A stretch of DNA of 64,000 bases from NCBI GenBank assembly GCA_016584305.1, contig JACEEZ010003546.1, positions 1-64,000 of the forward strand, read 5' to 3'. This document shows positions 11,421-24,500 of this stretch, one piece after another (position 1 is the stretch's first letter; each line of letters opens with the position of its first letter). The notes beneath the pieces are model-generated. The model did no database searches and had not been told where the DNA came from. It worked only from the letters and a program-made list of their open reading frames with translations. Source of the stretch: Chionoecetes opilio. Its lineage: Eukaryota > Arthropoda > Malacostraca > Decapoda > Majidae. A program made the translations under genes and the position numbers.

Positions 11421-12110
11421 ATTGAAAAACACATTTTGAGGGTTAAGCATTATCTCAGGTAAATACCTTCTATTAATGATATAACACCACAATTAAGAAG
11501 AAACTTGAAAACACGTATAATATACAATTGTATCACAATATAGAGTCTCAAATCCATTATAAGCTTACAGTAGTTTAAATAGCAATTTCTAACGAAAACA
11601 CATAATCCAAATTTTGAATTTCTCTATCAAAAAGGGCTGAATAAGTCAATTTTCGAAATTTTTTAGCCTTCATAATACATAAAACACTTGAAAAAAAGTT
11701 TTTTAAGAATAAAATTGATACATAAATTTATGACAAATACTTTTTAAGCTCATAATATTGTAAAATATAGTTGGTAAATGCTGAATGATGTCAAATTTCG
11801 ACATTTTTTAGGCTTTCAAAAACATAAAAAACTTGAAAAAACGTTTTTTTAGATTAAAATTGATACCTAAATTTCATGAAAAATACATATTTTAGCTCAT
11901 AACATTGTTAAATATAGTTGTGTAAAAGTGCTGAATATTGTCAAATTTCGACATTGTTTACCCTTTCAAAAATACATTAAAATACTGAAAAAACATTGTT
12001 TTTAAGATTAAAATTGATATCTAAATTCATGAAAAATACATATTTTTAGCTATAATTTGTAAAATATAGTTGTAGCAAATATAAAAGCTATTTAGCTAAG
12101 ATTAAAGAAA
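11421..12110. repeat. Composite satellite unit 1: diverged half-monomer plus insert
   Basis: The monomer starting near 11350 diverges at attttgagggttaagcat. It stays alignable to the satellite (accttctattaatgat, gaagaaacttgaaaacacg, tgtatcacaatatagag) up to tagcaattt near 11580, then switches to unrelated sequence. About 485 bp later tagcaaat (about 12073) returns to the monomer at acttcaatttgtag. The inserted part holds three tandem units starting near 11634, 11778 and 11928. The same arrangement recurs at about 38.1, 47.6 and 54.2 kb. No open frame spans it. This copy shows more base loss than copy 4. Confidence 0.88.
11634..12073. repeat. Three tandem ~152-bp units, insert copy 1
   Basis: Units begin at gggctg (11634), atgctg (11778) and gtgctg (11928). 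Each contains a near-palindromic tgtcaaatttcgaca-like motif, a stretch around aaacgttgttttt (degraded in this copy), ttgatacctaaatttcatg, acatatttt and tatagttgt. The final unit ends at tatagttgt (12065-12073). Units run slightly short here because of base loss. Confidence 0.85.
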
Positions 12111-12119
12111 TATACTTCA

Positions 12120-12580
12120 ATTTGTAGAAGAAAAAAAAACTCTTCACTGATAACTAGCTAAAATCATTGAAAACACTACATTTTATGGGTTATAGCAATA
12201 TGATAAGTAAAACTACTTGTATGTATACAATACGCTACATTTTACAAGAAACTATGAAAAAACGCTTGCAATATACCGTATATCACAATAAATAACCTTA
12301 CTCTTTCTATTTATAGCTTAATGTAATAAAAGCTACTTATAGGTCCCAAATTATTCTAAAAAGAGAATTTTATACTTCAATTTGTAGGAAAACAGCTTTT
12401 ATCACCGATAAATAGATAATATCTTTTGAAAACACTACATTTTATGGTTTATAGCAATATGATAAGAAAAAACTACTTGTATCTATACAATAACGCTACA
12501 GTTTAGAAGAAACTATGAAAAACGCTTGCAATATACCGTTATATCACAATAAATAACCTCTTACTCTTCTTTTTAAAATA
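12120..12580. repeat. Mildly noisy monomers after insert 1
   Basis: Class-1 and class-2 monomers resume with light indel noise, for example a gtcccaaatt joint near 12343 and ctttttatcacc near 12393. Nothing other than satellite is visible. Confidence 0.7.
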
Positions 12581-15500
12581 GCTTAATATAATTTAAGCTA
12601 CTAATAGGTGCAAATTATTCTAAAAAGAGGATTCTATACTTCAATTTGTAGGAAAAAAAGCTATATATCACTGATAACTAACTAAAATCATCAAAAAACA
12701 CTACATTTTATGGGTTTATAGCAATATAATAAGTAAAACTACTTGTATATATACAATAACGCTACAGTTTACAAGAAACTATGAAAAACGCTTGCAATAT
12801 ACCGTTATATCACAATAAATAACCTCTTACTCTTCTATTAATTACCTTAATGTAATGTAAGCTACTTATAGGTGCAAATTATTCTAAAAAAAGGATTGTA
12901 TACTTCAATTTGTAGGAAAACAGCTATATATCACCGATAAATAGCTAATATCATTGAAAACACTACATTTTATGGGTTTATAGCAATATGATAAGTAAAA
13001 CTACTTGTATATATACAATAACGCTACAGTTTACAAGAAACTATGAAAAATGCTTGCAATATACCGTTATATCACAATAAATAACCTCCTACTCTTCTAT
13101 TTAATAGCTTAATGTAATGTAAGCTACTTATAGGAGCAAATTATTCTAAAAAAAAGAATTTTATACTTCAATTTGTAGGAAAACAGCTATATATCACCGA
13201 TAAATAGCTAATATCATTGAAAACACTACCTCTTATGGGTTAATAGCAATATGATAAGTAAAGCTACTTGTATATATACAATAACGCTACAGTTTACAAG
13301 AAACTATGAAAAACGCTTGCAATATACCGTTATACCACAATAAATAACCTTTTACTTTTCTTTTTATTATCTTAATGTAATGTAAGCTACTTATATTTGC
13401 AAATTATTCTAAAAAAAGATTGTATACTTCAATTTGTAGGAAAACAGCTATATATCACCGATAAATAGCTAATATCATTGAAACACTACATTTTATGGTT
13501 TTATAGCAATATGATAAGTAAAACTACTTGTATATATACAATTACGCTACAGTTTACAAGAAACTATGAAAAACGCTTGCAATATACCGTTATATCACAA
13601 TAAATAACCTCTTACTCTTCTATTTAATAGCTTAATGTAATGTAAGCTACTTATAGGTGCAAATTATTCTAAAAAAAGGATTTTATACTTCAATTTATAG
13701 GAAAACAGCTATATATCACCGATAAATAGCTAAAATCATTGAAAACACTACATTTTATGGTTTTATAGCAATATAATAAGTAAAACTACTTGTATATATA
13801 CAATAGCGCTACGGTTTACAAGAAACTATGAAAAACGCTTGCAATATACCGTTATATCACAATAAATAACCTCTTACTCTTCTATTTAATAGCTTAATGT
13901 AATGTAAGCTACTTATAGGTGCAAATTATTCTAAAAAAAGGATTTTATACTTCAATTTATAGGAAAACAGCTATATATCACTGATAACTAGCTAAAATCA
14001 TTGAAAACACTACATTTTATGGGTTTATAGCAATATAATAAGTAAAACTACTTGTATATATACAATAACGCTACAGTTTAAAGAAACTATGAAAAACGCT
14101 TGCAATATACCGTTATATCACAATAAATAACCTCTTACTCTTCTATTTAATAGCTTAATGTAATGTAAGCTACTTATAGGTGCAAATTATTCTAAAAAAA
14201 GGATTGTATACTTCAATTTGTAGGAAAACAGCTATATATCAACGATAAATAGCTAACATCATTGAAAACACTACATTTTATGGGTTTATAGCAATAGGAT
14301 GAGTAAAACTACTTGTATATATACAATAACGCTACAGTTTAGAAGAAACTATGAAAAACGCTGACAATATACCGTTATATCACAATAAATAACCTCTTAC
14401 TCTTCTATTTAATAGCTTAATATAAAGTAAGCTACTTATAGGTGCAAATTATTCTAAAAAGAGGATTGTATACTTCAATTTGTAGGAAAACAGCTATATA
14501 TCACTGATAACTAGCTAAAATCATTGAAAACACCACATTTTATGGGTTTATAGCAATATAATAAGTAAAACTACTTGTATATATACAATAACGCTACAGT
14601 TTACAAGAAACTATGAAAAACGCTTGCAATATACCGTTATATCACAATAAATAACCTCTTACTCTTCTATTTATTAGCTTAATGTAATGTAAGCTACTTA
14701 TAGGTGCAAATTATTCTAAAAAAAGGATTGTATACTTCAATTTGTAGGAAACAGCTATATATCACGATAAATAGATAATATCATTGAAAACACTACATTT
14801 TAGGGTTTATAGCAATATGATAAGTAAAACTACTTGTATATATAAAATAACGCTACAGTTTACAAGAAACTAATGAAAAAGTTTGCAATATACCGTTATA
14901 TCACAATAAATAACCTCCTAATCTTCTATTTAATAGCTTAATGTAATGTAAGCTACTTATAGGTGCAAATTATTCAAAAAAAAAGAATTGTATACATTCA
15001 ATTTGTAGGAAAACAGCTATATATCACCGATAAATAGCTAATATCATTGAAAACACTACATTTTATGGTTTTTAGCAATATGATAAGTAAAACTACTTGT
15101 ATATATACAATAATGCTACAGTTTAGAAGAAACTATGAAAACGCTTGCAATATACCGTTATATCACAATAAATAACCTCTTACTCTTCTATTAATAGCTT
15201 AATGTAATGTAAGCTACTTATAGGTGCAAATTATTCAAAAAAAGGATTGTATACTTCAATTTGTAGGAAAACAGCTATATATCACCGATAAATAGCTAAA
15301 ATCATTGAAAACACTACATTTTATGGGTTTATAGCAATAGGATAAGTAAAACTACTTGTATATATACAATAACGCTACAGTTTAGAAGAAACTATGAAAA
15401 ACGCTTGCAATATACCGTTATATCACAATAAATAACCTCTTACTCTTCTATTTAATAGCTTAATGTAATGTAAGCTACTTATAGGTGCAAATTATTCTAA

Positions 15501-15719
15501 AAAAAGGATTGTATACTTCAATTTGTAGGAAAACAGCTATATATCACCGATAAATAGCTAATATCATTGAAAGGACTACATTTTATGGGTTTATAGCAAT
15601 ATGATAAGTAAAACTACTTGTATATATACAATAACGCTACAGTTTACAAGAAACTATGAAAAACGCTTGCAATATACCGTTATATCACAATAAATAACCT
15701 CTTACTCTTCTCTTTAATA
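12581..15719. repeat. 12-monomer higher-order block B, copy 1
   Basis: The hairpin variant gcttaatataatttaagct starts here (12581) and recurs at 15720, an offset of 3,139 bp or 12 monomers. It is followed in both copies by gattctatac, taactaac and an unusual tcatc in place of tcattg (12690 and 15829). Further on, taggagcaaatt, a cctcttatgggttaatagc monomer with aagctactt, ataccacaataaat and ttattatct (13130-13400) match damaged counterparts near 16270-16560. The block also holds the trio that precedes a tgaaaggac monomer at 15492-15719. It is mostly clean. Confidence 0.82.
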
Positions 15720-18700
15720 GCTTAATATAATTTAAGCTACTAATAGGTGCAAATTATTCTAAAAAGAGGATTCTATACTTCAATTTGTAGGAAAATAGCT
15801 ATATATCACTGATAACTAACTAAAATCATCGAAAACACTACATTTTATGGGTTTATAGCAATATAATAAGTAAAACTACTTGTATATATACAATAACGCT
15901 ACAGTTTACAAGAAACTATGAAAAACGCTTGCAATATACCGTTATATCACAATAAATAACCTCTTACTCTTCTATTAATTACCTTAATGTAATGTAAGCT
16001 ACTTATAGGTGCAAATTATTTTAAAAAAAGGATTGTATACTTCAATTTGTAGGAAAACAGCTATATATCACCGATAAATAGCTAATATCATTGAAAACAC
16101 TACATTTTATGGGTTTATAGCAATATGATAAGTAAAACTACTTGTATATATACAATAACGCTACATTTTACAAGAAACTATGAAAAATCCCCTTGCAATT
16201 ACCTTTATATCAAAATTAAAAAACCCTCCTACTTTTCTATTTAAAGCTTAAGTAATGAAACCCTACTTATAGGACCCAAATTTTTCAAAAAAAAAAAAAT
16301 TTTATACTTAAAATTTGTGGGAAAAACCCGCTATATATCCCCGATAAATGCTAATTTTCTTTGAAAACATACCTCTTAGGGGTTAAAATACCCAATTGAT
16401 AAGTAAAGCTATTTTGTATATAAAAAAAACCCCGCTACATTTACAAGAAACTATAAAAAAACGCTTGAAAATATACCGTTATACCACAATAAAAACCCTT
16501 TTTCTTTTCTTTTTATTATCAAAATTTTTAAAAATTTTTAAGCTATTTTATATTTCCCCAAAATTATTCTAAAAAAAAAGATTGTTACTTCAATTTGTGG
16601 GAAAAAACAGCATATATCCCCGATAAATAGCTAATATCATTAAACCCACACTCATTTTAGGGTTTTTATAGAAATTTAGGTTTAAGTAAAACTACTTGTA
16701 TATATACAATAACCCCTAGGGGTTTACAAAAAACATGAAAAACGTTGAAATATACCATTATACAAAAATAAAAAAACCTTTTCCCTCTTCTATTTAATAC
16801 CCTTAAATTTAAGTAAGCTCCCTTATGGGTTTGCAAATTTTTCAAAAAAAAGGTTTTTTATACTTAAATTTTATGGGAAAAAACACCCTTAATATATCAC
16901 AAAAAAATAACCCTACCCAAAAAATCATTGAAAACATAATTTTATGGGTTTATAGAAAATTATAATAATTTAAAACAAACTTGATATATACAAAAACGCT
17001 ACATTTTAAAAAGAAAACTATAAAAACCCCTTCCCAATATACGTTATATCCCCAATAAAAAAACCTCTACTCTTCTATTTAATAGCTTAATGTAATGTAA
17101 GCAAATTATAGGTGAAAATTTATTTTCTAAAAAAAGGTTTGTATACTTAAAATTTGGGAGGAAAACAGCTATATATAAAACGATAAATAGAAAAACATCA
17201 TTAAAAAACACTACTTTTTATGGGTTTATAGCGAATGGGATGAGTAAAAACTACTTGTATAAAAAAAAAATAACCCCTACAGTTTACAAAAAAAACTATG
17301 AAAAAACGCTTTGCAATATCCCCGTTATTCAAAAATAAAAACCTCTTACTTTTCATTTAATGGGAAAATTTGTAATGTTACCAAACTTATAGGTGCAAAT
17401 TTATTCTAAAAAGAAAATTTTTTATATTTCAATTTGTGGGGAAAACAGTATAATCACTGAAAAACTAGAAAAAAATCATTAAAAAACACTTACATTTTTT
17501 TGGGCTTTTTAGCAATAAAATATAAAAAAACTATTTGGGAATATATACAAAAACGCTATAGTTTAGAAAAAACTAAAAAAAACGTTTCCCCCAATATCCC
17601 TTTATATCACAATAAAAAAATCTTACTCTTTATTTAAAAGCTTAATGTAAGTAAGTACTTATAGGGCAAAATTATTCAAAAAAAAGGGGATTTTATACTT
17701 CAATTTGTAGGAAAACAGTTATATATCACCGATAAAAAAGTAATATCATTAAAAACCCACAAATTTTAAATTGGGTTTTATAGAATAAAATAAGAAAAAA
17801 ACTACTTGTAAATACAATAACGCTACAGTTTAAAAGAAACATAAAAAAACGCTTGCAAATACCGTTATATCACAATAAAAAAAACCTTTCTTTTCCCTTT
17901 TTATTAGTTAAGGTAATGTAACCCTTTTAAAGGGGTGCAATTATTCTAAAAAAAGGATTGTATCCCTTAAAATTTGTAGGAAAACAGCTATATATAAACC
18001 GTTTAAAAAAGATAATTTTCATTGAAAACACTACATTTTATGGGTTTATAGCAATTGATAAAAAAAAAATACTTGTAATATAAAATAACGTACAGTTTAC
18101 AAGAAAAAGAAAAAGGTTTGCAATTTTACCTTTTAAAATCACAATAAAAAAACCCCCTAATTTTTCATTTAAAAAGGTTTAAATTAATGTAAGCTACTTA
18201 TGGGTGAAAATTATTAAAAAAAAGGGGGGGGAAAAATTGTTATCATCAATTTGTGGGAAAAAACAGATATATCACCGAAAAATGTAATATAATTGAAAAA
18301 ACTACTTTTTATTTTTTTTATAGCAATATGAAAAGTAAAAAACTTTTGTATATATACAATAATGCTATTTTTTTGAAGAAACTTAAAAAAACGCTTGAAA
18401 ATTTTTACCGTTAATCACAATAAAAAACCCCTTTTTTACTCTTCTATTTAATACCCTTAAATGAAATTTAAGCTATTTATAGGTGAAAAATTATTAAAAA
18501 AAAAGGGAAATTGTTTATTTCAATTTGTGGAAAAAAAAGCCCTATAATAACCAAATAAATAGCTAAAATCATTGAAAACACTACTTTTTATGGGTTATAG
18601 CAATAGGATAAGAAAAACTACTTGTATATATACAATAACGCTACAGTTTAGAAAAAAACTAGAAAAACGTTTGGCAATATCCCTTTATATCACAAAAAAT

Positions 18701-18850
18701 AACCTTACTTTCTATTTAATAGCTTAATGTAAGGTAAGCAAACTTATGGGTGAAAATTATTCAAAAAAAAAGGTTTGTATACTTCAATTTGTGGGGAAAA
18801 ACAGCTATATATCACCGTAAATAGCTAATATTAAAAGGGGACTACATTTT
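15720..18850. repeat. 12-monomer higher-order block B, copy 2 (damaged after 16188)
   Basis: Same monomer order as 12581-15719. The clean first two monomers share private changes (tcatc, taattaccttaatg). From about 16188 the text degrades but markers survive: cctcttaggggttaa near 16370, ataccacaataaa near 16480, ttattatc near 16520. The block closes with a gggactac monomer near 18838, the counterpart of tgaaaggac at 15569. Confidence 0.75.
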
Positions 18851-18900
18851 ATGGGTTTTAGCAATATGAAAAGTAAAAATACTTGTATAATACAATAAAC
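16188..18900. repeat. Damaged satellite stretch, homopolymer-smear style
   Basis: Typical changes are runs of c or g replacing single bases (aacccctagggg for aacgctacag), loss of internal bases, and poly-A or poly-T stretches. An 8-base G run sits at 18224-18231, in a satellite whose clean monomers never exceed ggg. Onset is abrupt inside a monomer at tgaaaaatccccttg. The underlying monomer order is still that of block B. Confidence 0.8.
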
Positions 18901-21572
18901 GCTACAGTTTACAAGAAACTATGAAAAAAGCTTTGCAATATTACGTTTATATCACAATAAATAACCTCTTACTTTCTATTTAATAGGCTAATGTAATGTA
19001 AAGCTACTTATAGGTGCAAATTATTCTAAAAAGAGGATTTTATACTCAATTTGTAGGAAAAACCGCTATATATCACCGATAACTAGCTAATATCATTGAA
19101 AACACTGCATTTATGGGTTTATAGCACTATGATAAGTAAAACCTACTGATATATACAATAAAACGCTACCAGGTTTAACAAGAAACTAAGGAAAAATGTT
19201 GGCAATATACCGTTATATCACAATAAAAACATCCACTCTTCTATTTAAAGCTTCATGTAATGTAAGCTACTTATAGGTGCAAATTATCTCTAAAAAAAAG
19301 TAAATGTAGACATCAATTGTAGGAAAAAACAGAATATATCACCGATAATAGCTAAGCATTGTGGTGTGTGTAAAGAACACACATTTTAGGTTTATAGCAA
19401 TATGATAAGTAAAAACATACTTGGGTATATATACATAACGCACGGTGACAAGAAACTATGAAAAAACGCTTTGCAATATACGTTATATACCAATAAAATA
19501 AACCTCTTACTTCCTTTTTTATTTAAAGCTTAATGTAATGTAAGCTACTTATAGGTGCAAATTATTCTAAACAAAAAGGATTTTATACTTCATTGTAGGA
19601 AAAAAAACAGCTTATATATCAATGAAAATTAGCAAGCTATCATTGAAAACACTACCATCTTATGCGGTTTATAGCAATATGACTACAGTAAAATAATTGT
19701 ATAATACAATAACGCTACAGTTTAGAAGAAACTATGAAAAAACGCTGCAAGATACCGTATATCACAAAAATAACCCCTTACTCTTCTATTTAATAGCATA
19801 ATGTAATGTAACTACTATAGGGCAAATTATTCAAAAAAAAAAGGATGTATACTTCATTTGTGGAAAACGCTTATATATCACGATAAATAGCTAAAATCAT
19901 TGAAAAAACAATACATTTTATGGGTTAGAGCAATTGGATAAGTAAAACTACTTGTATATATACAATAACGCTACAGTTAGAAGAAAACTATGAAAACGCT
20001 TGCAATATACCGTTATATCACAAATAAATACCCTACTCTTCTATTTAATAGCTTAATGTAATGTAAGCCTACTGTAGGTTGCCAAATTATTCTAAAAAGA
20101 GGATTTATATTCAATGTAGGAAAAACAGCATATATCACCGATAATAGCGATATCATTGATAAACACTACATTTATGGGTTCAGCAATAGGATAAGTAAAA
20201 CTACTGTATATATACAATAACGTACAGTTTACAAGAAAACCTATGAAAACGCTGCAATATACCGTCTATCACACAATAAATAACCTCTTACTCTTCTATT
20301 TAATTGCTTAATATAATGTAGCTACTTCTAGATGCAAATTATTCTAAAAAAAGGATTTTATACTTCCTTTTGTAGGAAAACAGTATATTATCACTGATAA
20401 TACAGTTGATATAGTTATATACAGTTTACAAGAAACTATGAAAAACGTGGCAATTATACCGTTATATCACAATAAATAACCACTTAACTCTTCTATTGAA
20501 TAGCTTAATGGAATGTACGCTACTTATAGGTGCAAATTATTCTAAAAAGAGGTTTTATACTTCAATGTGTAGGAAAACAGCTAGATATTACTGATAACTA
20601 GTAAAATCATTGAAAACACTACATTTTATGGGTTTATAGAAACAATAAGTAAAACTACTTGTAATATATACAATAAACGCTATAGTTAGAAGAAACTATG
20701 AAAAAACGCCTGACAATATACCGTTATATCACAATAAATACCTCTTACTCTTCTATTATCGCTTATGTAATGTAAGCTACTTATCGGCAATTATTCGAAA
20801 AAGAGGATTTCTACTGTCATAAGTAGGAGAAAACATGTATATATCACCGATAAAATAGCTAATATAATTGAAAACACTACATGTTATGGGTTTATAGCAA
20901 TAGGATAAGTAAAAACACTTGTAATATATATAAGGGCTACAGTTTACAAGAAACTATGAAAAACGCTTGCAATATCCAGTTATATCACAATAAAAACCTC
21001 TTATTCTTCTATGAATAGCTTATGTAATGGTAAACTACTTATAGGTGCAAATAATCTAAAAAAAAGATTTTATACTTCAATTTTGTAGGAAAACATCTAT
21101 ATATCACTGATAACTAGCTAAAATCATTGAAAAACACTACATTTATTGGTTTTATAGCATAAATAAGTAAAACTTACTTGTTATATACATACGCTACAGT
21201 ATAGAAGAAAGTATGAAAAACGCTGCCATATACTTTATATCACAATAAATAACCTCGAATCTCTCTTTAATAGCTTAATGTAAGGTAAGCACTTATAGGT
21301 GCAATTTATTCTAAAAAGAGGATGTTATAACTTCAATTGTAGGCAAACTAGCTATATATATCACCGATAAAATAGCTAATAGTCATTGAAAACACGACAG
21401 TGGTTTATACCATATGATAAGTAAAAGTACTTGTATATATTTACAATAACCGCTACAGTTTAAAAGAAACTATGAAACACACATGCCAAATAGTGTTATA
21501 TCACAATGACAATAACCATTGACTTCTCTATTTAATAGCTTAATGTAATGTAAGCTACTTATAGGTGCAAAA
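18757..21572. repeat. Higher-order repeat A, copy 4 (with one extra monomer)
   Basis: Marker order matches copy 3: gggactac (about 18838), an extra monomer with gaggattttatac and actgcatttatggg (about 19025-19290), then catcaattg (about 19310), agcataatg (about 19796), tttagagcaattgg (19921 onward), a truncated monomer (ctgataatacag at 20393), and tggtttatacc near 21410. Length is about 2,816 bp, equal to 2,554 plus one 262-bp monomer. It shares the 5-bp deletion before ggtttatacc with copy 1. Confidence 0.78.
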
Positions 21573-24500
21573 GTATTCTATAAAAGGATTGTATACTTCA
21601 ATTGTAGGAAATAGCTATATATCATGATAACTAGCTAAAATCATTGAAACACTACAATTTATGGGTTTATTAGCAATATAATAAAGTAAACACTACTTGT
21701 ATATCTACAATAACGGCTACAGTTTACAAGAAACCTATGAAAAAACGTGCAATATACCGTTATATCATCACTAAATAACCTCTACTTTTCTATTTATTAG
21801 CTAATGTAATTTAAGCTACTATAGGTGGCCAAATTATTCTAAAAAAGGATTGTATACTTCAATTTGTAGGAAAACAGCTATAAATCACCGATAAATAAAT
21901 AATATCATTGAAAACACTACATTTTATGGGTTTATAGCAATCATGATAAGTAAAACTACTTGTTATATACAATAACGCTACAGTTAGAAGAAACTATGAA
22001 AAAGCTTGCAATATTACCATTATATCACATAAATAACCTCTTACTCTTCTATTTAATAGCTTATGTAAAATGTAAGCTTACTTTAGGGCCAAATTATTTA
22101 AAAAAAGGATCATACTTCAATTTGTAGGAAAAATAGCTATATGTCACTGATAAACTAACTAAAATCATTGAAAACACTAATTTTATGGGTTTATAGCAAT
22201 ATAATAAGTTAAATACTTGTATTATACAATAAACGCTACAGTTTACAAGAAAACTATGAAAAACGCTTGCAATATACCGTTATATCACAATAAATAACCT
22301 CTTACTCTTCATTATTCGCTTAATGTATGTAAGTACTTATAGGTGCAAATTATCTAAAAAAAAGATTGTATACTTCATTTGTAGGAAAACAGTATATATC
22401 ACCGATTAAATAGCTTCTCTCATTGAAAAACCCATACATTTGATGGGTTTATTAGCCAATATGATAAGAAAAGCACTTGTATATTTAACAATAACGCTAC
22501 AGTTTTACAAGAAACTATGAAAAATGATTGCAATATACCGTTTATATACAATAAAATAACCTCCTACTCTTCTATGTAATAGCTTAATGTAATGTAAGCT
22601 ACTTATAGGAGCAAATTATTCTAAAAAAAAGAATTTTATACTTCAATTTGGAGGAAAACAGCTATATATCACCGATAAATAGCTAATATCATTGAAAAAC
22701 ACTACTCTTATGGGTTAATAGCAATATGATAAGTAAAGCACTTGTATATATACAATAACGCTACAGTTTACAAGAAACTATGAACAACGCTTGCAATATA
22801 CCGTTATAACACAATAAATAACCTTTTACTTTTCCTTTTATTATCTTAATGTTCATGTAAGCTACTTATATTTGCAAAATTATTCTAACAAAAGATTGTA
22901 TACTCAATTTGTAGGAAAAACAGCTATAATCACCGATAATAGCTAATATATTGGAAAACACTACCACATTTTAAATGGTTTTCTAGCAATATGGATAAGT
23001 AAAACTACTTGTATATATACAAATAAACAGGCTACGGGTTACAAGAAATACTTGGAAAAACGTTGCAATATTACCGTTATATTCACAATAAATAACCTGT
23101 TACTCTTCTATTTAATAGCTTTAATGGTAATGTAGCTACTTATAGGTGCAAATTATCTAAAAAAGGATTTTATACTTCAATTGTAGGAAAACAGCTATAT
23201 ACAGATAACTAGCTAAATCATTGGAAAACTACATTTTATGGGTTTATAGCAATATAATCAAGTAAAAACTACTTGTATATATACAATACGCTACAGTTTA
23301 GAAGAAACTATGAAAACGCTTGCAATATACCGTTATATCACAATAAATAACCTCTTACTCTTCTACTTTAATAGCTTAAGGTAATGTAGTACTTATAATT
23401 TGCAAATTATTCTAAAAAAAGGATTGTATACTTCAATTTGTAGGAAAACAGCTATATATCACCGATAAATAGCTAACATCATTGAAAACACAAATTTATG
23501 GGTTTATAGCAATAGGATAAGGTAAATACGTGTATATATACATAAACCGCTACAGTTTAGACAGAAACTATGAAAAACGTGACAAATATCCCGTTAATCA
23601 CAATAAATAACCTCTTACTCTTCGATTTCAATAGCTTAATGTAAAGTAAGCTTATTTATAGGTGCACAATTATTCTAAAAAGAGGATTTATACTCAATTG
23701 TAGGAAAACAGCTATATACACTGATAACTAGCTAAAATCATTGAAAACACACATTTTATGGGTTATAGCAATATATAATAAGTAAAAACTCACTTGTTAT
23801 ATATACAATAACGCTAAGTTTAAAGAAAACTCATGAAAAACGCTTGCAATATACCGTTATATCACAAAAAAACCTATTACTGCTTTATTTAATAGCTAAT
23901 GTAAGGTAAGCTACGTATAGTGCAAAATATTCTAAAAAAAGGATTTTATACTTCAATTGTAGGAAAACAGCTATATATCACCGATAAATCAGCTAATATC
24001 ATTGAAAACAATACTTTTATTGGTTTAAAAGCAAATATAATAAGTAAAAACTACTTGTATATATACAATAACGCTACAGTTTACAAGTAAACTATGAAAA
24101 ACGCTTGCAATATACGTATATCACAATTAAATAACCTCTTACTCTTTATTATTAGCTTAATGTAATGTAAGCTAATTATAGGTGCAAATTATTCTAAAAA
24201 AAGGAGTGTATACTTCAATTTGTAGGAAAAACAGCTTATATATCACCGATAAATAGCAATCTCATGAAAACACTACATTTTCTGGGTTCTATAGCAATAT
24301 GATAAGTAAAACTACTTCGTATATATAAAATAACGCTACAGTTTACAAGAAACTAAGAAAAAGGTTTGCAATATAAAGTTAATATACAATAAATAACCTC
24401 CTACTCTTCTATTTAATAGTTATGTATGTAAGTACTTATAGGTGCAAAGTATTCTAAAAAAAAGAATTGTATACTTCAATGTAGGAAACAGCTATAATAT

